Origin: Mobilitalea sibirica | Lineage (GTDB): Bacteria > Bacillota > Clostridia > Lachnospirales > Lachnospiraceae | Assembly (NCBI RefSeq): GCF_015999265.1 | Contig: NZ_JAEAGR010000002.1 | Coordinates: 186,001 to 250,000 of the forward strand | Direction: 5' to 3' | DNA length: 64,000 bases | In this document: one piece after another, positions 43,946-51,737 of the stretch | Layout: each line of letters begins with the position of its first letter | Position numbering within the stretch: the first letter of the stretch is position 1 | Notes under the pieces: generated by a model | What the model was told of the DNA's origin: nothing | Seen by the model: only the letters and a program-made list of their open reading frames with translations | The model's database searches: none | Made by a program: the position numbers and the translations under genes

Positions 43946-45085
43946 ATGGAAAAATTAAGAGGTCTTTCTCTTTTTTCAAATGTAGGTGTCGCTGAAGCCT
44001 ATTTTGAGGAATTAGGGATAGATATTCGCATAGCAAATGAGATAGATGTAGATAGAGCAAAATTTTATCAGGATGTCTATAAAAACACAAATATGATTTG
44101 TGGTGATATAACAGTTGATTCCATTAGGGATAAAATCGTCAAATTATCTATAGATCAAAACGTAAATTTCATTATTGCTACCCCGCCGTGCCAGGGAATG
44201 AGTGAAGCGGGGTTAAGGCTAGAATACGATTCAAGAAATCAACTTATATCGTATGCCATTGATGTAATAAAAAGGATAAAGCCCAAATTTGTATTATTAG
44301 AAAATGTTCCAAAGCAGCTTACAACAAAAATTAAATATGGAGATAAGATTGTTTTAATCCCTGAATACATAAAGTCAGAATTAGGACAAGAGTACAATTT
44401 TAACAAGGAAACACTTGTGATGGCAAAAGATTATGGTGTTCCTCAATTAAGGGAACGTAACATATTCCTCTTAGTACGAAAAGATCAGCCATATGTTTGG
44501 GAATTCCCTGATAAACAAAAGGAAATAACTTTAAAAGAAGCGATTGGAGATTTACCTTCTCTTGATCCTTTCTTGAGGGAAGGATTAAATGAAACACACT
44601 GTAGATTTCCTCAGTATGAAGAAAAAAAAGAAGCCGCTCTTGCCGTATCGAAATGGCATTATCCGCCAACTCATTCTTGGAAACAGGTTGAATGGATGAT
44701 GCACACACCAACTGGTAAATCGGCTATTTATAACGAAAAGTTCTATCCGCAGAAGGCTGATGGAGTACCTGTAAAAGCACATCATAATCACTATAGACGT
44801 TTAAAGTGGGATATGCCATGTAGAACAATAACACAAAACAATGGTGTTATTTCCTCATTAGCTTGCGTTCACCCAGGCAGACCGTACGAGAATGTTTCTG
44901 GCGAGATTCTGTACTCTGATGCTCGAGTGTTGACAATATACGAATTGCTAATTGTAATGTCACTACCCGTTAACTGGGCAATACCAGAATGGGCAAAAGA
45001 TACTTTTATACGCAAGTGTATTGGTGAAGGTATCCCTTCTCGACTTGTTCGAGAAATCATGAATGCCTTACTTGTACAATTATAA
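43946..45085 (+). CDS. C5-cytosine DNA methyltransferase, M2 of LlaJI-type system
   Basis: Methyltransferase of 379 residues, clearly a paralogue of its neighbour. Motif I is GLSLFSNVGVAEAYF, motif IV ATPPCQGMS (Cys82), motif VI ENVP, motif VIII QLRERNIFL and motif X EGIPSRLVRE. Two C5 enzymes are required when the recognition site is not symmetric, one for each strand. RBS AGGAGG precedes the ATG. It lies in one operon with the McrB-like and nuclease genes. Confidence 0.93.
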   Translation: MEKLRGLSLFSNVGVAEAYFEELGIDIRIANEIDVDRAKFYQDVYKNTNMICGDITVDSIRDKIVKLSIDQNVNFIIATPPCQGMSEAGLRLEYDSRNQLISYAIDVIKRIKPKFVLLENVPKQLTTKIKYGDKIVLIPEYIKSELGQEYNFNKETLVMAKDYGVPQLRERNIFLLVRKDQPYVWEFPDKQKEITLKEAIGDLPSLDPFLREGLNETHCRFPQYEEKKEAALAVSKWHYPPTHSWKQVEWMMHTPTGKSAIYNEKFYPQKADGVPVKAHHNHYRRLKWDMPCRTITQNNGVISSLACVHPGRPYENVSGEILYSDARVLTIYELLIVMSLPVNWAIPEWAKDTFIRKCIGEGIPSRLVREIMNALLVQL

Positions 45086-45099
45086 GGAGGATATACAAT

Positions 45100-46932
45100 A
45101 TGGGGAAAATAGTAATGCCTAAAAATAGTGCCTTGTTGAACGAAATAGAATCCGTTCTACAAATATATTATGAGGCAGACGGATGGTTAAGCAATGATAT
45201 CTATAAAGAAAGATTAAAAGCAATGATAGGAGATGACCAGTACTCTTCTTCCTATACAAAAAAAGCACAAATTACATCCTATTTTGGGTTTACCGAATGG
45301 GAAAACATCAATAACCCTCAATCTATGAGAAGAATCACAGGTTCGGGTAAGGAAATGTACATTGCTATTAAATCAGAGGATACGGGCAAAGTGCAGTCGG
45401 TTTTAATGAATGCACTTGAAACTGTAAAATTCGGTAGAAATAATTTCGGTTGTCCTGAAAGCGATTCTGATGTAGAGCCACCTGCACTTTTTATCAGAGC
45501 GAGTATGGATCTGGGATATCTGACTTACAAAGAATTTGCTTATCTGTTGTGGAAACTAGAAGATATAGGTGGAAACTACACAGATTCGTTATCAGAATTA
45601 AGGCAATTTAGGAGTAGCGGCAACCTTACACTTGGTGAAGAGGCAACTAAATATGTAGATTGTAAGCCAATCATGATTTTGGTACGATGGGGATTTTTGG
45701 CTGAGGATGATGATACAACGGGTGGTAAACATATAATTGTTGCACCTGAAGTTCTTGAAAAGTATCGTTCTCGTTTGTGTAATCTAAAAATTTATAATAT
45801 TGATATGGATTGTGATGAGCCACTTATAGACGATGATAGGGAAAATGTCAACTATGATAAGGTTGATAGAACTCCTGGGGGAACTAATATACTTCTATAT
45901 GGTGTTCCTGGTTCTGGAAAGAGTTGGACTATTGAGCATGAGTATTGCAATGAAGATAGCATTGTTGATCGTTTGGTTTTCCATCCGGATTATACAAATT
46001 CAGATTTCGTTGGACAGATTCTGCCTGTGGTAGATGAAGATAAACAAGTTACATACGAATTTACACCTGGACCATTTACTACGATTCTTTCTAATGCATA
46101 TCACAATCCGATGAGCAAATACATCCTTATAATTGAGGAAATTAACCGTGGTAATGCACCCGCAATTTTTGGAGAGGTATTTCAACTACTTGATCGAAAA
46201 GTTGAGATGCAGGATGGCGATGATGGTTTTCTGGTAGGAACGAGTGAGTACGGTATTACCCATAAATATATGGCAGAATTTATTTATGGAAATCCGGCAC
46301 ATAAGGTTCGTATCCCTTCCAACCTTTCTATAATTGGCACAATGAATACATCTGACCAGAATGTATTCACACTTGATACTGCTTTCCAACGTAGATGGCA
46401 GATGAGACTTATTGAAAATAACTTTGACAATGTACGTCCATCGCTGGCCGATGCAGAAATTTTAGATACTGATGTTACTTGGAAACGCTTCTGTGAAACT
46501 GTAAATAATATTATCGTTGGAAATAAAGCCAAGATGGCATCTGCTGAGGATAAGCGGCTTGGTGTATATTTCGTGCATGAAAATGATCTTACATTTGACT
46601 CAAGAGCACTCCCTTCTGAAGGTCATGCTACTCTTCTGGTTGAGTATAATTCGTTACTTGGTTCTGAACGATTAGGCACAATCACAGCTGAGCAGAAATC
46701 TCGTTTGAAGGAAATTCGAGAGGCAGTTATGCACAATCGTTTATTCCCTGAAAAGGTAATCAAGTATTTGTGGGACGATGCCTTCAAGTTTAATCCAGAG
46801 GCTCTTTTTGATACGGATGGTATGGACAACCTTGAAAAAGTTATCCGCACGTTTATTTATTCAACGGGACATGATCGTTTCAAAATATTCAAACAGACTG
46901 TCCGTGATACTCTCTATACTGCACAGCAATAG
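45100..46932 (+). CDS. McrB-like AAA+ NTPase, R1 subunit of LlaJI-type restriction enzyme
   Basis: Protein of 610 residues. The N-terminal 250 residues should recognise DNA (the R1 subunit of LlaJI carries a B3-like site-specific domain there, as I recall). The AAA+ motor follows: Walker A GVPGSGKSW (about 267-275), Walker B LIIEEINRG (around 343) and the McrB-type sensor MNTSDQNVFTLDTAFQRRW (around 412), where classical McrB has a similar MNTADRS motif. It translocates or remodels DNA using GTP and passes it to the nuclease subunit encoded next. RBS AAGGAGG precedes the ATG. Confidence 0.92.
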   Translation: MGKIVMPKNSALLNEIESVLQIYYEADGWLSNDIYKERLKAMIGDDQYSSSYTKKAQITSYFGFTEWENINNPQSMRRITGSGKEMYIAIKSEDTGKVQSVLMNALETVKFGRNNFGCPESDSDVEPPALFIRASMDLGYLTYKEFAYLLWKLEDIGGNYTDSLSELRQFRSSGNLTLGEEATKYVDCKPIMILVRWGFLAEDDDTTGGKHIIVAPEVLEKYRSRLCNLKIYNIDMDCDEPLIDDDRENVNYDKVDRTPGGTNILLYGVPGSGKSWTIEHEYCNEDSIVDRLVFHPDYTNSDFVGQILPVVDEDKQVTYEFTPGPFTTILSNAYHNPMSKYILIIEEINRGNAPAIFGEVFQLLDRKVEMQDGDDGFLVGTSEYGITHKYMAEFIYGNPAHKVRIPSNLSIIGTMNTSDQNVFTLDTAFQRRWQMRLIENNFDNVRPSLADAEILDTDVTWKRFCETVNNIIVGNKAKMASAEDKRLGVYFVHENDLTFDSRALPSEGHATLLVEYNSLLGSERLGTITAEQKSRLKEIREAVMHNRLFPEKVIKYLWDDAFKFNPEALFDTDGMDNLEKVIRTFIYSTGHDRFKIFKQTVRDTLYTAQQ

Positions 46933-46970
46933 TAATTTTGAAAACAAGTAAAGAGAGGCGGTGATTACCC

Positions 46971-48224
46971 ATGGACTTACAAAAGAATATTAGAGACCGT
47001 TGCCATGTCAATACAAATGATGATGGTGATAGTTTTGTTGGTGTTAAAGCGGACACAGATGATGCCATTATTTATTTTCCTATAGGATATCAGCTACCAG
47101 CAAACGATGATGATCTCCGTGTCGACATTAATAACTTACTTGGAGTTTTGGCTGCGTTTATGAAAGAAGACCGTGTAATTGAAGTTTCAAAGTTTGAGGC
47201 ACCAAGAACAGTGGACTTTCCAATGCACGCATACCTTAAGGTAATAAGGAGCTTTCTGAGAATGGGGCGCTACTATATTGAAACAGACCCTCAGTTTCGG
47301 ACAGATACCAAAGGCAAAACATCCTGGCCACGTACTGTAAGAGAGCAGAGGGCTTTAGTTCAGAAAAATGGCTCCTTGGTTTTTACGAACATGACAGTTC
47401 GCTCTGTAACCCCAAATGCAAATAAGCAGATTACTCAGATACACCGTTTCTGTGTGTATGAGGCTTTTGAGAAGATGGGGTGGTTGTATGTTCCTTTTAT
47501 GCCTGACAAGCCAGGTCCCCACCCGGGTATAAAAGAGTCAATTTATATTCTTGATAAAAAGCTTGTAGCAACAAATGATGATGTTGAACAAGAGTTGTTT
47601 AATGCTATGCGTGATATGCTCGTTTACATTGATGAAAGAAGTTCTGATAAGCAATACTTCTTTGGCACAGATTTCTTTGAAAATGTATGGGAACGCATGA
47701 TAGATAAAGCATTTGGTGTTGAGGATAAAGAGCAGTACTTTCCTCGTACTCGTTGGCTTTTGGATTATGGTAGGGATAAAGAGAAAAGACCTCTTCAACC
47801 GGATACAATAATGATTTATGGGGATAGGTGCTATGTGCTTGATGCAAAATTGTATCGGTATGGTTGGGACCCAAAGCCTGAACACCTACCAAATAGTGCG
47901 GATATCAATAAGCAAATTACATACGGAGAGTATATTGAACAAACAAGATGCCTGCCCAATGAGAAACTATATAATGCTTTCATAATGCCTTATAATAAGG
48001 AAAACAACCTGTTCATGTTGAATAGCAACTTCGGCAATATAGGAGAAGCCGTTAGTGATTGGAAACCGAATGTAAAGAATTATGAACGTATTCAAGGTAT
48101 CGTAGTTGATACTCGTTATCTCATGTATAATTACATTGGTACTTCAGACCAACAGAAAAAAGAAATGGCTGGGTGCATTGAAAAGGTCTTGACCAGAGGA
48201 CCTGTCCCAGCATCATCAATATAA
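46971..48224 (+). CDS. LlaJI-family restriction endonuclease subunit (R2)
   Basis: Protein of 417 residues with a PD-(D/E)XK nuclease core: Pro277-Asp278 in LQPDTIMIYG and Asp291-Ala-Lys293 in YVLDAKLYRYG, with the expected strand spacing. It is the McrC-like partner of the NTPase encoded 38 bp upstream and matches the LlaJI-type R2 subunit in size and gene order (M1, M2, R1, R2). It would cut DNA lacking cytosine methylation at the system's site. RBS AGAGAGGCGG precedes the ATG; a terminator follows at once. Confidence 0.9.
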   Translation: MDLQKNIRDRCHVNTNDDGDSFVGVKADTDDAIIYFPIGYQLPANDDDLRVDINNLLGVLAAFMKEDRVIEVSKFEAPRTVDFPMHAYLKVIRSFLRMGRYYIETDPQFRTDTKGKTSWPRTVREQRALVQKNGSLVFTNMTVRSVTPNANKQITQIHRFCVYEAFEKMGWLYVPFMPDKPGPHPGIKESIYILDKKLVATNDDVEQELFNAMRDMLVYIDERSSDKQYFFGTDFFENVWERMIDKAFGVEDKEQYFPRTRWLLDYGRDKEKRPLQPDTIMIYGDRCYVLDAKLYRYGWDPKPEHLPNSADINKQITYGEYIEQTRCLPNEKLYNAFIMPYNKENNLFMLNSNFGNIGEAVSDWKPNVKNYERIQGIVVDTRYLMYNYIGTSDQQKKEMAGCIEKVLTRGPVPASSI

Positions 48225-48231
48225 AAATGAA

Positions 48232-48269
48232 ACAAGGCGCTACCTTAATTGGTAGAGCCTTGTTTTTTT
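48232..48269. terminator. Terminator between convergent genes
   Basis: A 13-bp stem with one mismatch (48232-48244 with 48251-48263), a 6-nt loop and seven T on the plus strand; it ends the restriction operon. It abuts the stop of the minus-strand gene and may serve both directions. Confidence 0.85.
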
Positions 48270-48272
48270 GTC

Positions 48273-49457
48273 TTATTTATCAAGCTTTCGATTACGGAAT
48301 CGTTGTGCTGCTGCGGCGCGAGAACATTGAACACAACAGTACTCCTTATTTGTGCGCGTTGCTTCAACCAAAAAGAACTTGTCACGTTTGCAGTTTGGAT
48401 TTTTGCATTCTTTATAAATTTCTACTCCTGGTTTCATATAAAAAATTGAAAAATAAAGGGCTTGGAGTAGATTGCTCACTTGCCATGTTGGTGCAAGTTT
48501 ATCAGCTTCATATTTTGGATGAATGCCTGCAATGTTATGGTTGATTTCTTCAGAAATAACAATACGCGCAATTTTAAGAAGGGCGGTTTTCATTTCATCT
48601 GTGAAATTGTCTCTTGTTGGAGCTACAAAATATGTAATTTTTTTAAAATGGATTTCCTTAAAAATTCCTACCTCTACTTGGTAATGATAAAAGAAATCTA
48701 TGATTGTTCGAAGATTCTCATCTTCGCACGATAAACCGGTGTACATAGCAAACAGATGTTTAAACCACACACTTTTACTTCCGACAAGGTCAGTATCAGC
48801 ACCGCTGCGGACAGCATTAAAAAATTCTATTTCAATAGGGTTATTGCAACCTGTCATGGTATCTGGAACGGAGAATTTCCCACTATTAAAGACTTCTTGG
48901 TTTCTGTTTAAATCCACGAATAGATTATAGTTTTCTATCAATTCCGTGAATCTGTGCCTGCAAGTTGAATACTCCACTTCTGACAGATTTAATGTAATTT
49001 GTGGCTTATAAAGTAGATATGCGGTGTAGATCAAAATGCGTTTATAGTCTTTCTGACCTGCGATTGCATTCATAAGGTATAAAGTAGCCTTGATTCTGTT
49101 CACTATTTCAATTAATACATCGGCATCTATAGATTCATACTCATTACTTTGTATAGGTAGTAAAAATCCATATGTCTCAAAAAATTCTATATGCTTATCT
49201 ATATCCCCATCTGGAATAGCCAGTAACTTGCCAAGAATGTTTTTCTCTATAACACCGCCAGCAACACCGGTAAGATTTAATCCCGCTCTAGGAGCATAAG
49301 AAAAAAGCAGAGGCTTATCCAACTCACAATACAATTTCAGTGTGGTCTTAGGAGGAATTCCTGGGGCCATATTTTCTATATCTTTTTCGCAATGGCAGGT
49401 ATAGCCATCACACTCAAACATATTATTCAAAAAAATTTCCGATATTTTTCCTGCCAT
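48273..49457 (-). CDS. Unrecognised protein with C-terminal zinc-knuckle-like motif
   Basis: Protein of 394 residues, cytoplasmic, no membrane segment. The first 340 residues are mostly helical by composition and match no family I know. The last 40 residues hold a zinc-binding pattern: CKNPNCKRDKFF, then EYCCVQCSRAAAAQRFRNRK, similar to the CGNR/treble-clef type found at the end of some regulators. Further Cys/His near the start (CDGYTCHCEKD) may bind metal as well. It has its own promoter and faces the restriction operon tail to tail. The location in a defence island suggests a phage-response or regulatory role, which is context only. Confidence 0.65.
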   Translation of the reverse strand: MAGKISEIFLNNMFECDGYTCHCEKDIENMAPGIPPKTTLKLYCELDKPLLFSYAPRAGLNLTGVAGGVIEKNILGKLLAIPDGDIDKHIEFFETYGFLLPIQSNEYESIDADVLIEIVNRIKATLYLMNAIAGQKDYKRILIYTAYLLYKPQITLNLSEVEYSTCRHRFTELIENYNLFVDLNRNQEVFNSGKFSVPDTMTGCNNPIEIEFFNAVRSGADTDLVGSKSVWFKHLFAMYTGLSCEDENLRTIIDFFYHYQVEVGIFKEIHFKKITYFVAPTRDNFTDEMKTALLKIARIVISEEINHNIAGIHPKYEADKLAPTWQVSNLLQALYFSIFYMKPGVEIYKECKNPNCKRDKFFLVEATRTNKEYCCVQCSRAAAAQRFRNRKLDK

Positions 49458-49570
49458 AAGCCGGTTCTCCTACCTTTTCTTCAATTATAATCACTCAAAA
49501 AATTACATAACCCATTACTTTCTGTTTTGATTCTCATAAAAACTATTCATTAATGACCATATTATTCCTT

Positions 49571-49599
49571 ATTATACACTGAAATAATATGTTTTTCAA
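49571..49599 (-). promoter_or_regulatory. Promoter of the minus-strand zinc-knuckle-like gene
   Basis: Read on the minus strand, TTGAAA (49594-49599) is followed after 17 bp by TATAAT (49571-49576). The ATG is about 110 bp downstream. Confidence 0.7.
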
Positions 49600-49689
49600 T
49601 ATGAAACCATTATTCATTGCAGGAAATGAATGGGTATTTATCTGGAATTTTATTACTATTAAATATTTCGTACAATAAAGATACTACCG

Positions 49690-49871
49690 AGATACATCGA
49701 TAGAAAATAAATCTCAATGTCCGAGATGCGCATTAGGACGGCGGGATGCATAAGAGTTCAGAACACAGTGATAAAGACTGTGTTTGGAATGAAGATGCAC
49801 CCACCGTGATTTCGTGCGCCCATTTTAAGGACAAGCGGAGTCTGTGGTCATCTTCACCGCAGGCTCTTTTT
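49690..49871 (+). other. Structured leader with terminator before the first prophage gene
   Basis: The base composition changes here to a more GC-rich type. An 8-bp hairpin (AACACAGT/ACTGTGTT near 49763-49785) and further GC-rich arms precede a strong terminator (49837-49871). The region could be a small RNA or an attenuated leader of the prophage gene that starts at 49912. A possible 76-residue frame crossing it lacks a ribosome binding site and runs into that gene out of frame. The rest of 49458-49689 holds only the minus-strand promoter. Confidence 0.45.
49837..49871 (+). terminator. Terminator/attenuator in the prophage leader
   Basis: A 12-bp stem containing three G-T pairs (49837-49848 with 49856-49867), a 7-nt loop and five T, located only 40 bp before the start codon of the next gene. 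Confidence 0.7.
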
Positions 49872-49911
49872 GTATTCCGCCGCCCAATGCCGGGACGGAA
49901 AGGAATACTTA

Positions 49912-50460
49912 ATGAAGATTCGAGTTTTGTACGAAGAAAACATCAAAAACGGCCACAAGTTCTACACCACAATTGATATTCCGGATGATGATTACAGTAT
50001 CATGCTGGATATCGACTATGAGCAACGTCTTGCAGAGGCAAAGCCAGAAAAGAAGGCAGAAGTAAAGCGTTGTGAGACTGTACAGGAAATGTTAGACCTT
50101 ATGAACAGTAAGGAATACAACAACTGGCGCAGATTTCATAGGCATCTTGGTAAACCAGATACCCCTTATCGTAAAGATGATGAGGCTGAAGATGAAACGG
50201 ATGTAATGGATACCATCGCTGATGATTCACAGGAGGTTGAGCGTAATCGCCTCTACGAGTATGAAGATATTTGCCAATGGATACATAAGGCACTTGGTAA
50301 AAAGAAAGATTGGGCGGATATGTTCATCGCAGTACGCATTGATGGCATACCAATCCGTGAATATGCTCGCTCTATCGATGCTGACGAAAATAACATCAGC
50401 CAAAAGTTAAAGCGTTCAGAGAAAAAACTTAAAGAATTTTTTGAAAATCATCAGATTTGA
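49912..50460 (+). CDS. Phage sigma-70-like protein
   Basis: Protein of 182 residues. The N-terminus is a short beta-rich part (MKIRVLYEENIKNGHKFYTT), the middle is acidic and the C-terminus is a helix-turn-helix of sigma region 4 type (DMFIAVRIDGIPIREYARSIDADENNISQKLKRSEKKLKEFF). Such proteins occur at the start of early clusters in Clostridia prophages and probably regulate transcription. The ATG at 49912 with GGAAAGGA upstream is preferred to an in-frame ATG at 49870 located in the terminator hairpin. Confidence 0.75.
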   Translation: MKIRVLYEENIKNGHKFYTTIDIPDDDYSIMLDIDYEQRLAEAKPEKKAEVKRCETVQEMLDLMNSKEYNNWRRFHRHLGKPDTPYRKDDEAEDETDVMDTIADDSQEVERNRLYEYEDICQWIHKALGKKKDWADMFIAVRIDGIPIREYARSIDADENNISQKLKRSEKKLKEFFENHQI

Positions 50461-50524
50461 CCTTCTCCTGTGGCTACCAGGTAGGAGGTCAAGGCCTCCA
50501 AAAAATTATAAGGAGGTAATTCTA

Positions 50525-51304
50525 ATGGAATTACAAATTTACAGAAATGCAGAGTTTGGCTCTGTACGTACTACAACTATTGGTGGGCAGCCGTATTTTG
50601 TCGGTAAGGATGTGACGGATATCCTCGGGTACCAAAACGGTAGTCGAGATATAAACCGCCATGTTGATGAAGAGGACAGGCAGAAAGCAATGTTTTTCGA
50701 TGGAACGCAGGATAAGGAAACTATCATTATAAACGAATCCGGTCTTTACAGTCTTATCCTCTCAAGCAAAATGCCAAATGCTAAAAAGTTCAAGCGTTGG
50801 GTTACAAATGAGGTACTCCCCGCTATTCGCAAGCATGGTATCTATGCAACAGACGATTTACTTGCAAATCCCGACCTTGCTATTGCCGCCTTTACTGCTC
50901 TTAAAGAAGAACGTGAAAGAAATAAAGCTCTTACGGCAGCAGTTGCAGTACAACAGCAGCAGATTGCTGAGATGAAACCGAAAGCCACCTATTATGATGT
51001 GGTTCTAAAATGTAAGGATGCTGTAAACATCTCTGTTATTGCCAAGGACTATGGCTGGAGCGGCATTCGCATGAATGAGTATCTCCATGACAAGGGCATT
51101 CAATTTAAGCAAAGTGATACCTGGCTTTTATATCAGAAACACGCAGACAAAGGTTATACAAGAACCAATACCCATGTTTATGAGGACAGTAATGGTTTTG
51201 AACATACCAAGGTTCACACAAAGTGGACGCAAAAAGGCAGGCTCTTTATCTATGAACAGCTAAAGGCTGACGGTATCTATCCGCAGATTGAGCTGGAGGT
51301 GTGA
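50525..51304 (+). CDS. Phage antirepressor (Bro-N plus KilA-C/ANT)
   Basis: Protein of 259 residues with an N-terminal Bro domain (MELQIYRNAEFGSVRTTTIG, then YFVGKDVTDILGYQNGSRDI, INESGLYSLILSSKMPNAKKFKRWVTNEVLPAIRKHG split over 80-115) and a C-terminal KilA-C/ANT domain (VNISVIAKDYGWSGIRMNEYL). These proteins relieve phage repression or act in lysogeny switching. AAGGAGGTAATT before 50525 fixes the start. A GC-rich inverted segment lies in the 64 bp upstream. Confidence 0.9.
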   Translation: MELQIYRNAEFGSVRTTTIGGQPYFVGKDVTDILGYQNGSRDINRHVDEEDRQKAMFFDGTQDKETIIINESGLYSLILSSKMPNAKKFKRWVTNEVLPAIRKHGIYATDDLLANPDLAIAAFTALKEERERNKALTAAVAVQQQQIAEMKPKATYYDVVLKCKDAVNISVIAKDYGWSGIRMNEYLHDKGIQFKQSDTWLLYQKHADKGYTRTNTHVYEDSNGFEHTKVHTKWTQKGRLFIYEQLKADGIYPQIELEV

Positions 51305-51305
51305 T

Positions 51306-51737
51306 ATGGGAATTGATATGAAAAACTCTGAAGGCTACATGGACTTAGTGCCATATCAAGCACTTACCAATATTGAAAGAAAGGATAAGGCGGTATCAAA
51401 ACCCGCCTTCCGTCCTTTGGTTTATATATGCGCACCATTTAATGGGGCTGTTAAGGAAAATGTATTAAAGGCTACTCAGTTTGCAGGATTTGCTTTTAAT
51501 TGTGGATGTATCCCACTGACCCCACACCTTCTATTTCCGTTCATGGATGACAGCAACGAGAAAGAGCGTGACCTCGCTATTTTCATGGATATCATCCTTA
51601 TGGGTAAATGCCAGGAAGTGTGGGTGCTTGGTGATGTTATTTCAAGGGGGATGAGTATTGAAATTGAAAAGGCAAGAAAACGCAGACAGCTGGTCAGATA
51701 TTTCAATAGAAATTTTGAGGAGGTAGATGCTCTATGA
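51306..51737 (+). CDS. DUF4406-like (nucleoside deoxyribosyltransferase-fold) phage protein
   Basis: Protein of 143 residues. The core begins PLVYICAPFNGAVKENV, continues with FAFNCGCIPLTPHLLFP and ends GKCQEVWVLGDVISRGMSIEIEKARK, the arrangement of the nucleoside 2-deoxyribosyltransferase-like DUF4406 fold. The chemistry in phages is unknown. GGAGGTGTGAT precedes the ATG, and the stop overlaps the next start by four bases. Confidence 0.82.
   Translation: MGIDMKNSEGYMDLVPYQALTNIERKDKAVSKPAFRPLVYICAPFNGAVKENVLKATQFAGFAFNCGCIPLTPHLLFPFMDDSNEKERDLAIFMDIILMGKCQEVWVLGDVISRGMSIEIEKARKRRQLVRYFNRNFEEVDAL

Noticed and set aside
48227..48544. 105-codon plus-strand frame after the restriction operon
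   Set aside because: It begins in the terminator and lies antisense to the well-supported minus-strand gene.
49746..49976. 76-codon frame across the prophage leader
   Set aside because: No ribosome binding site, overlaps strong hairpins and runs out of frame into the sigma-like gene.
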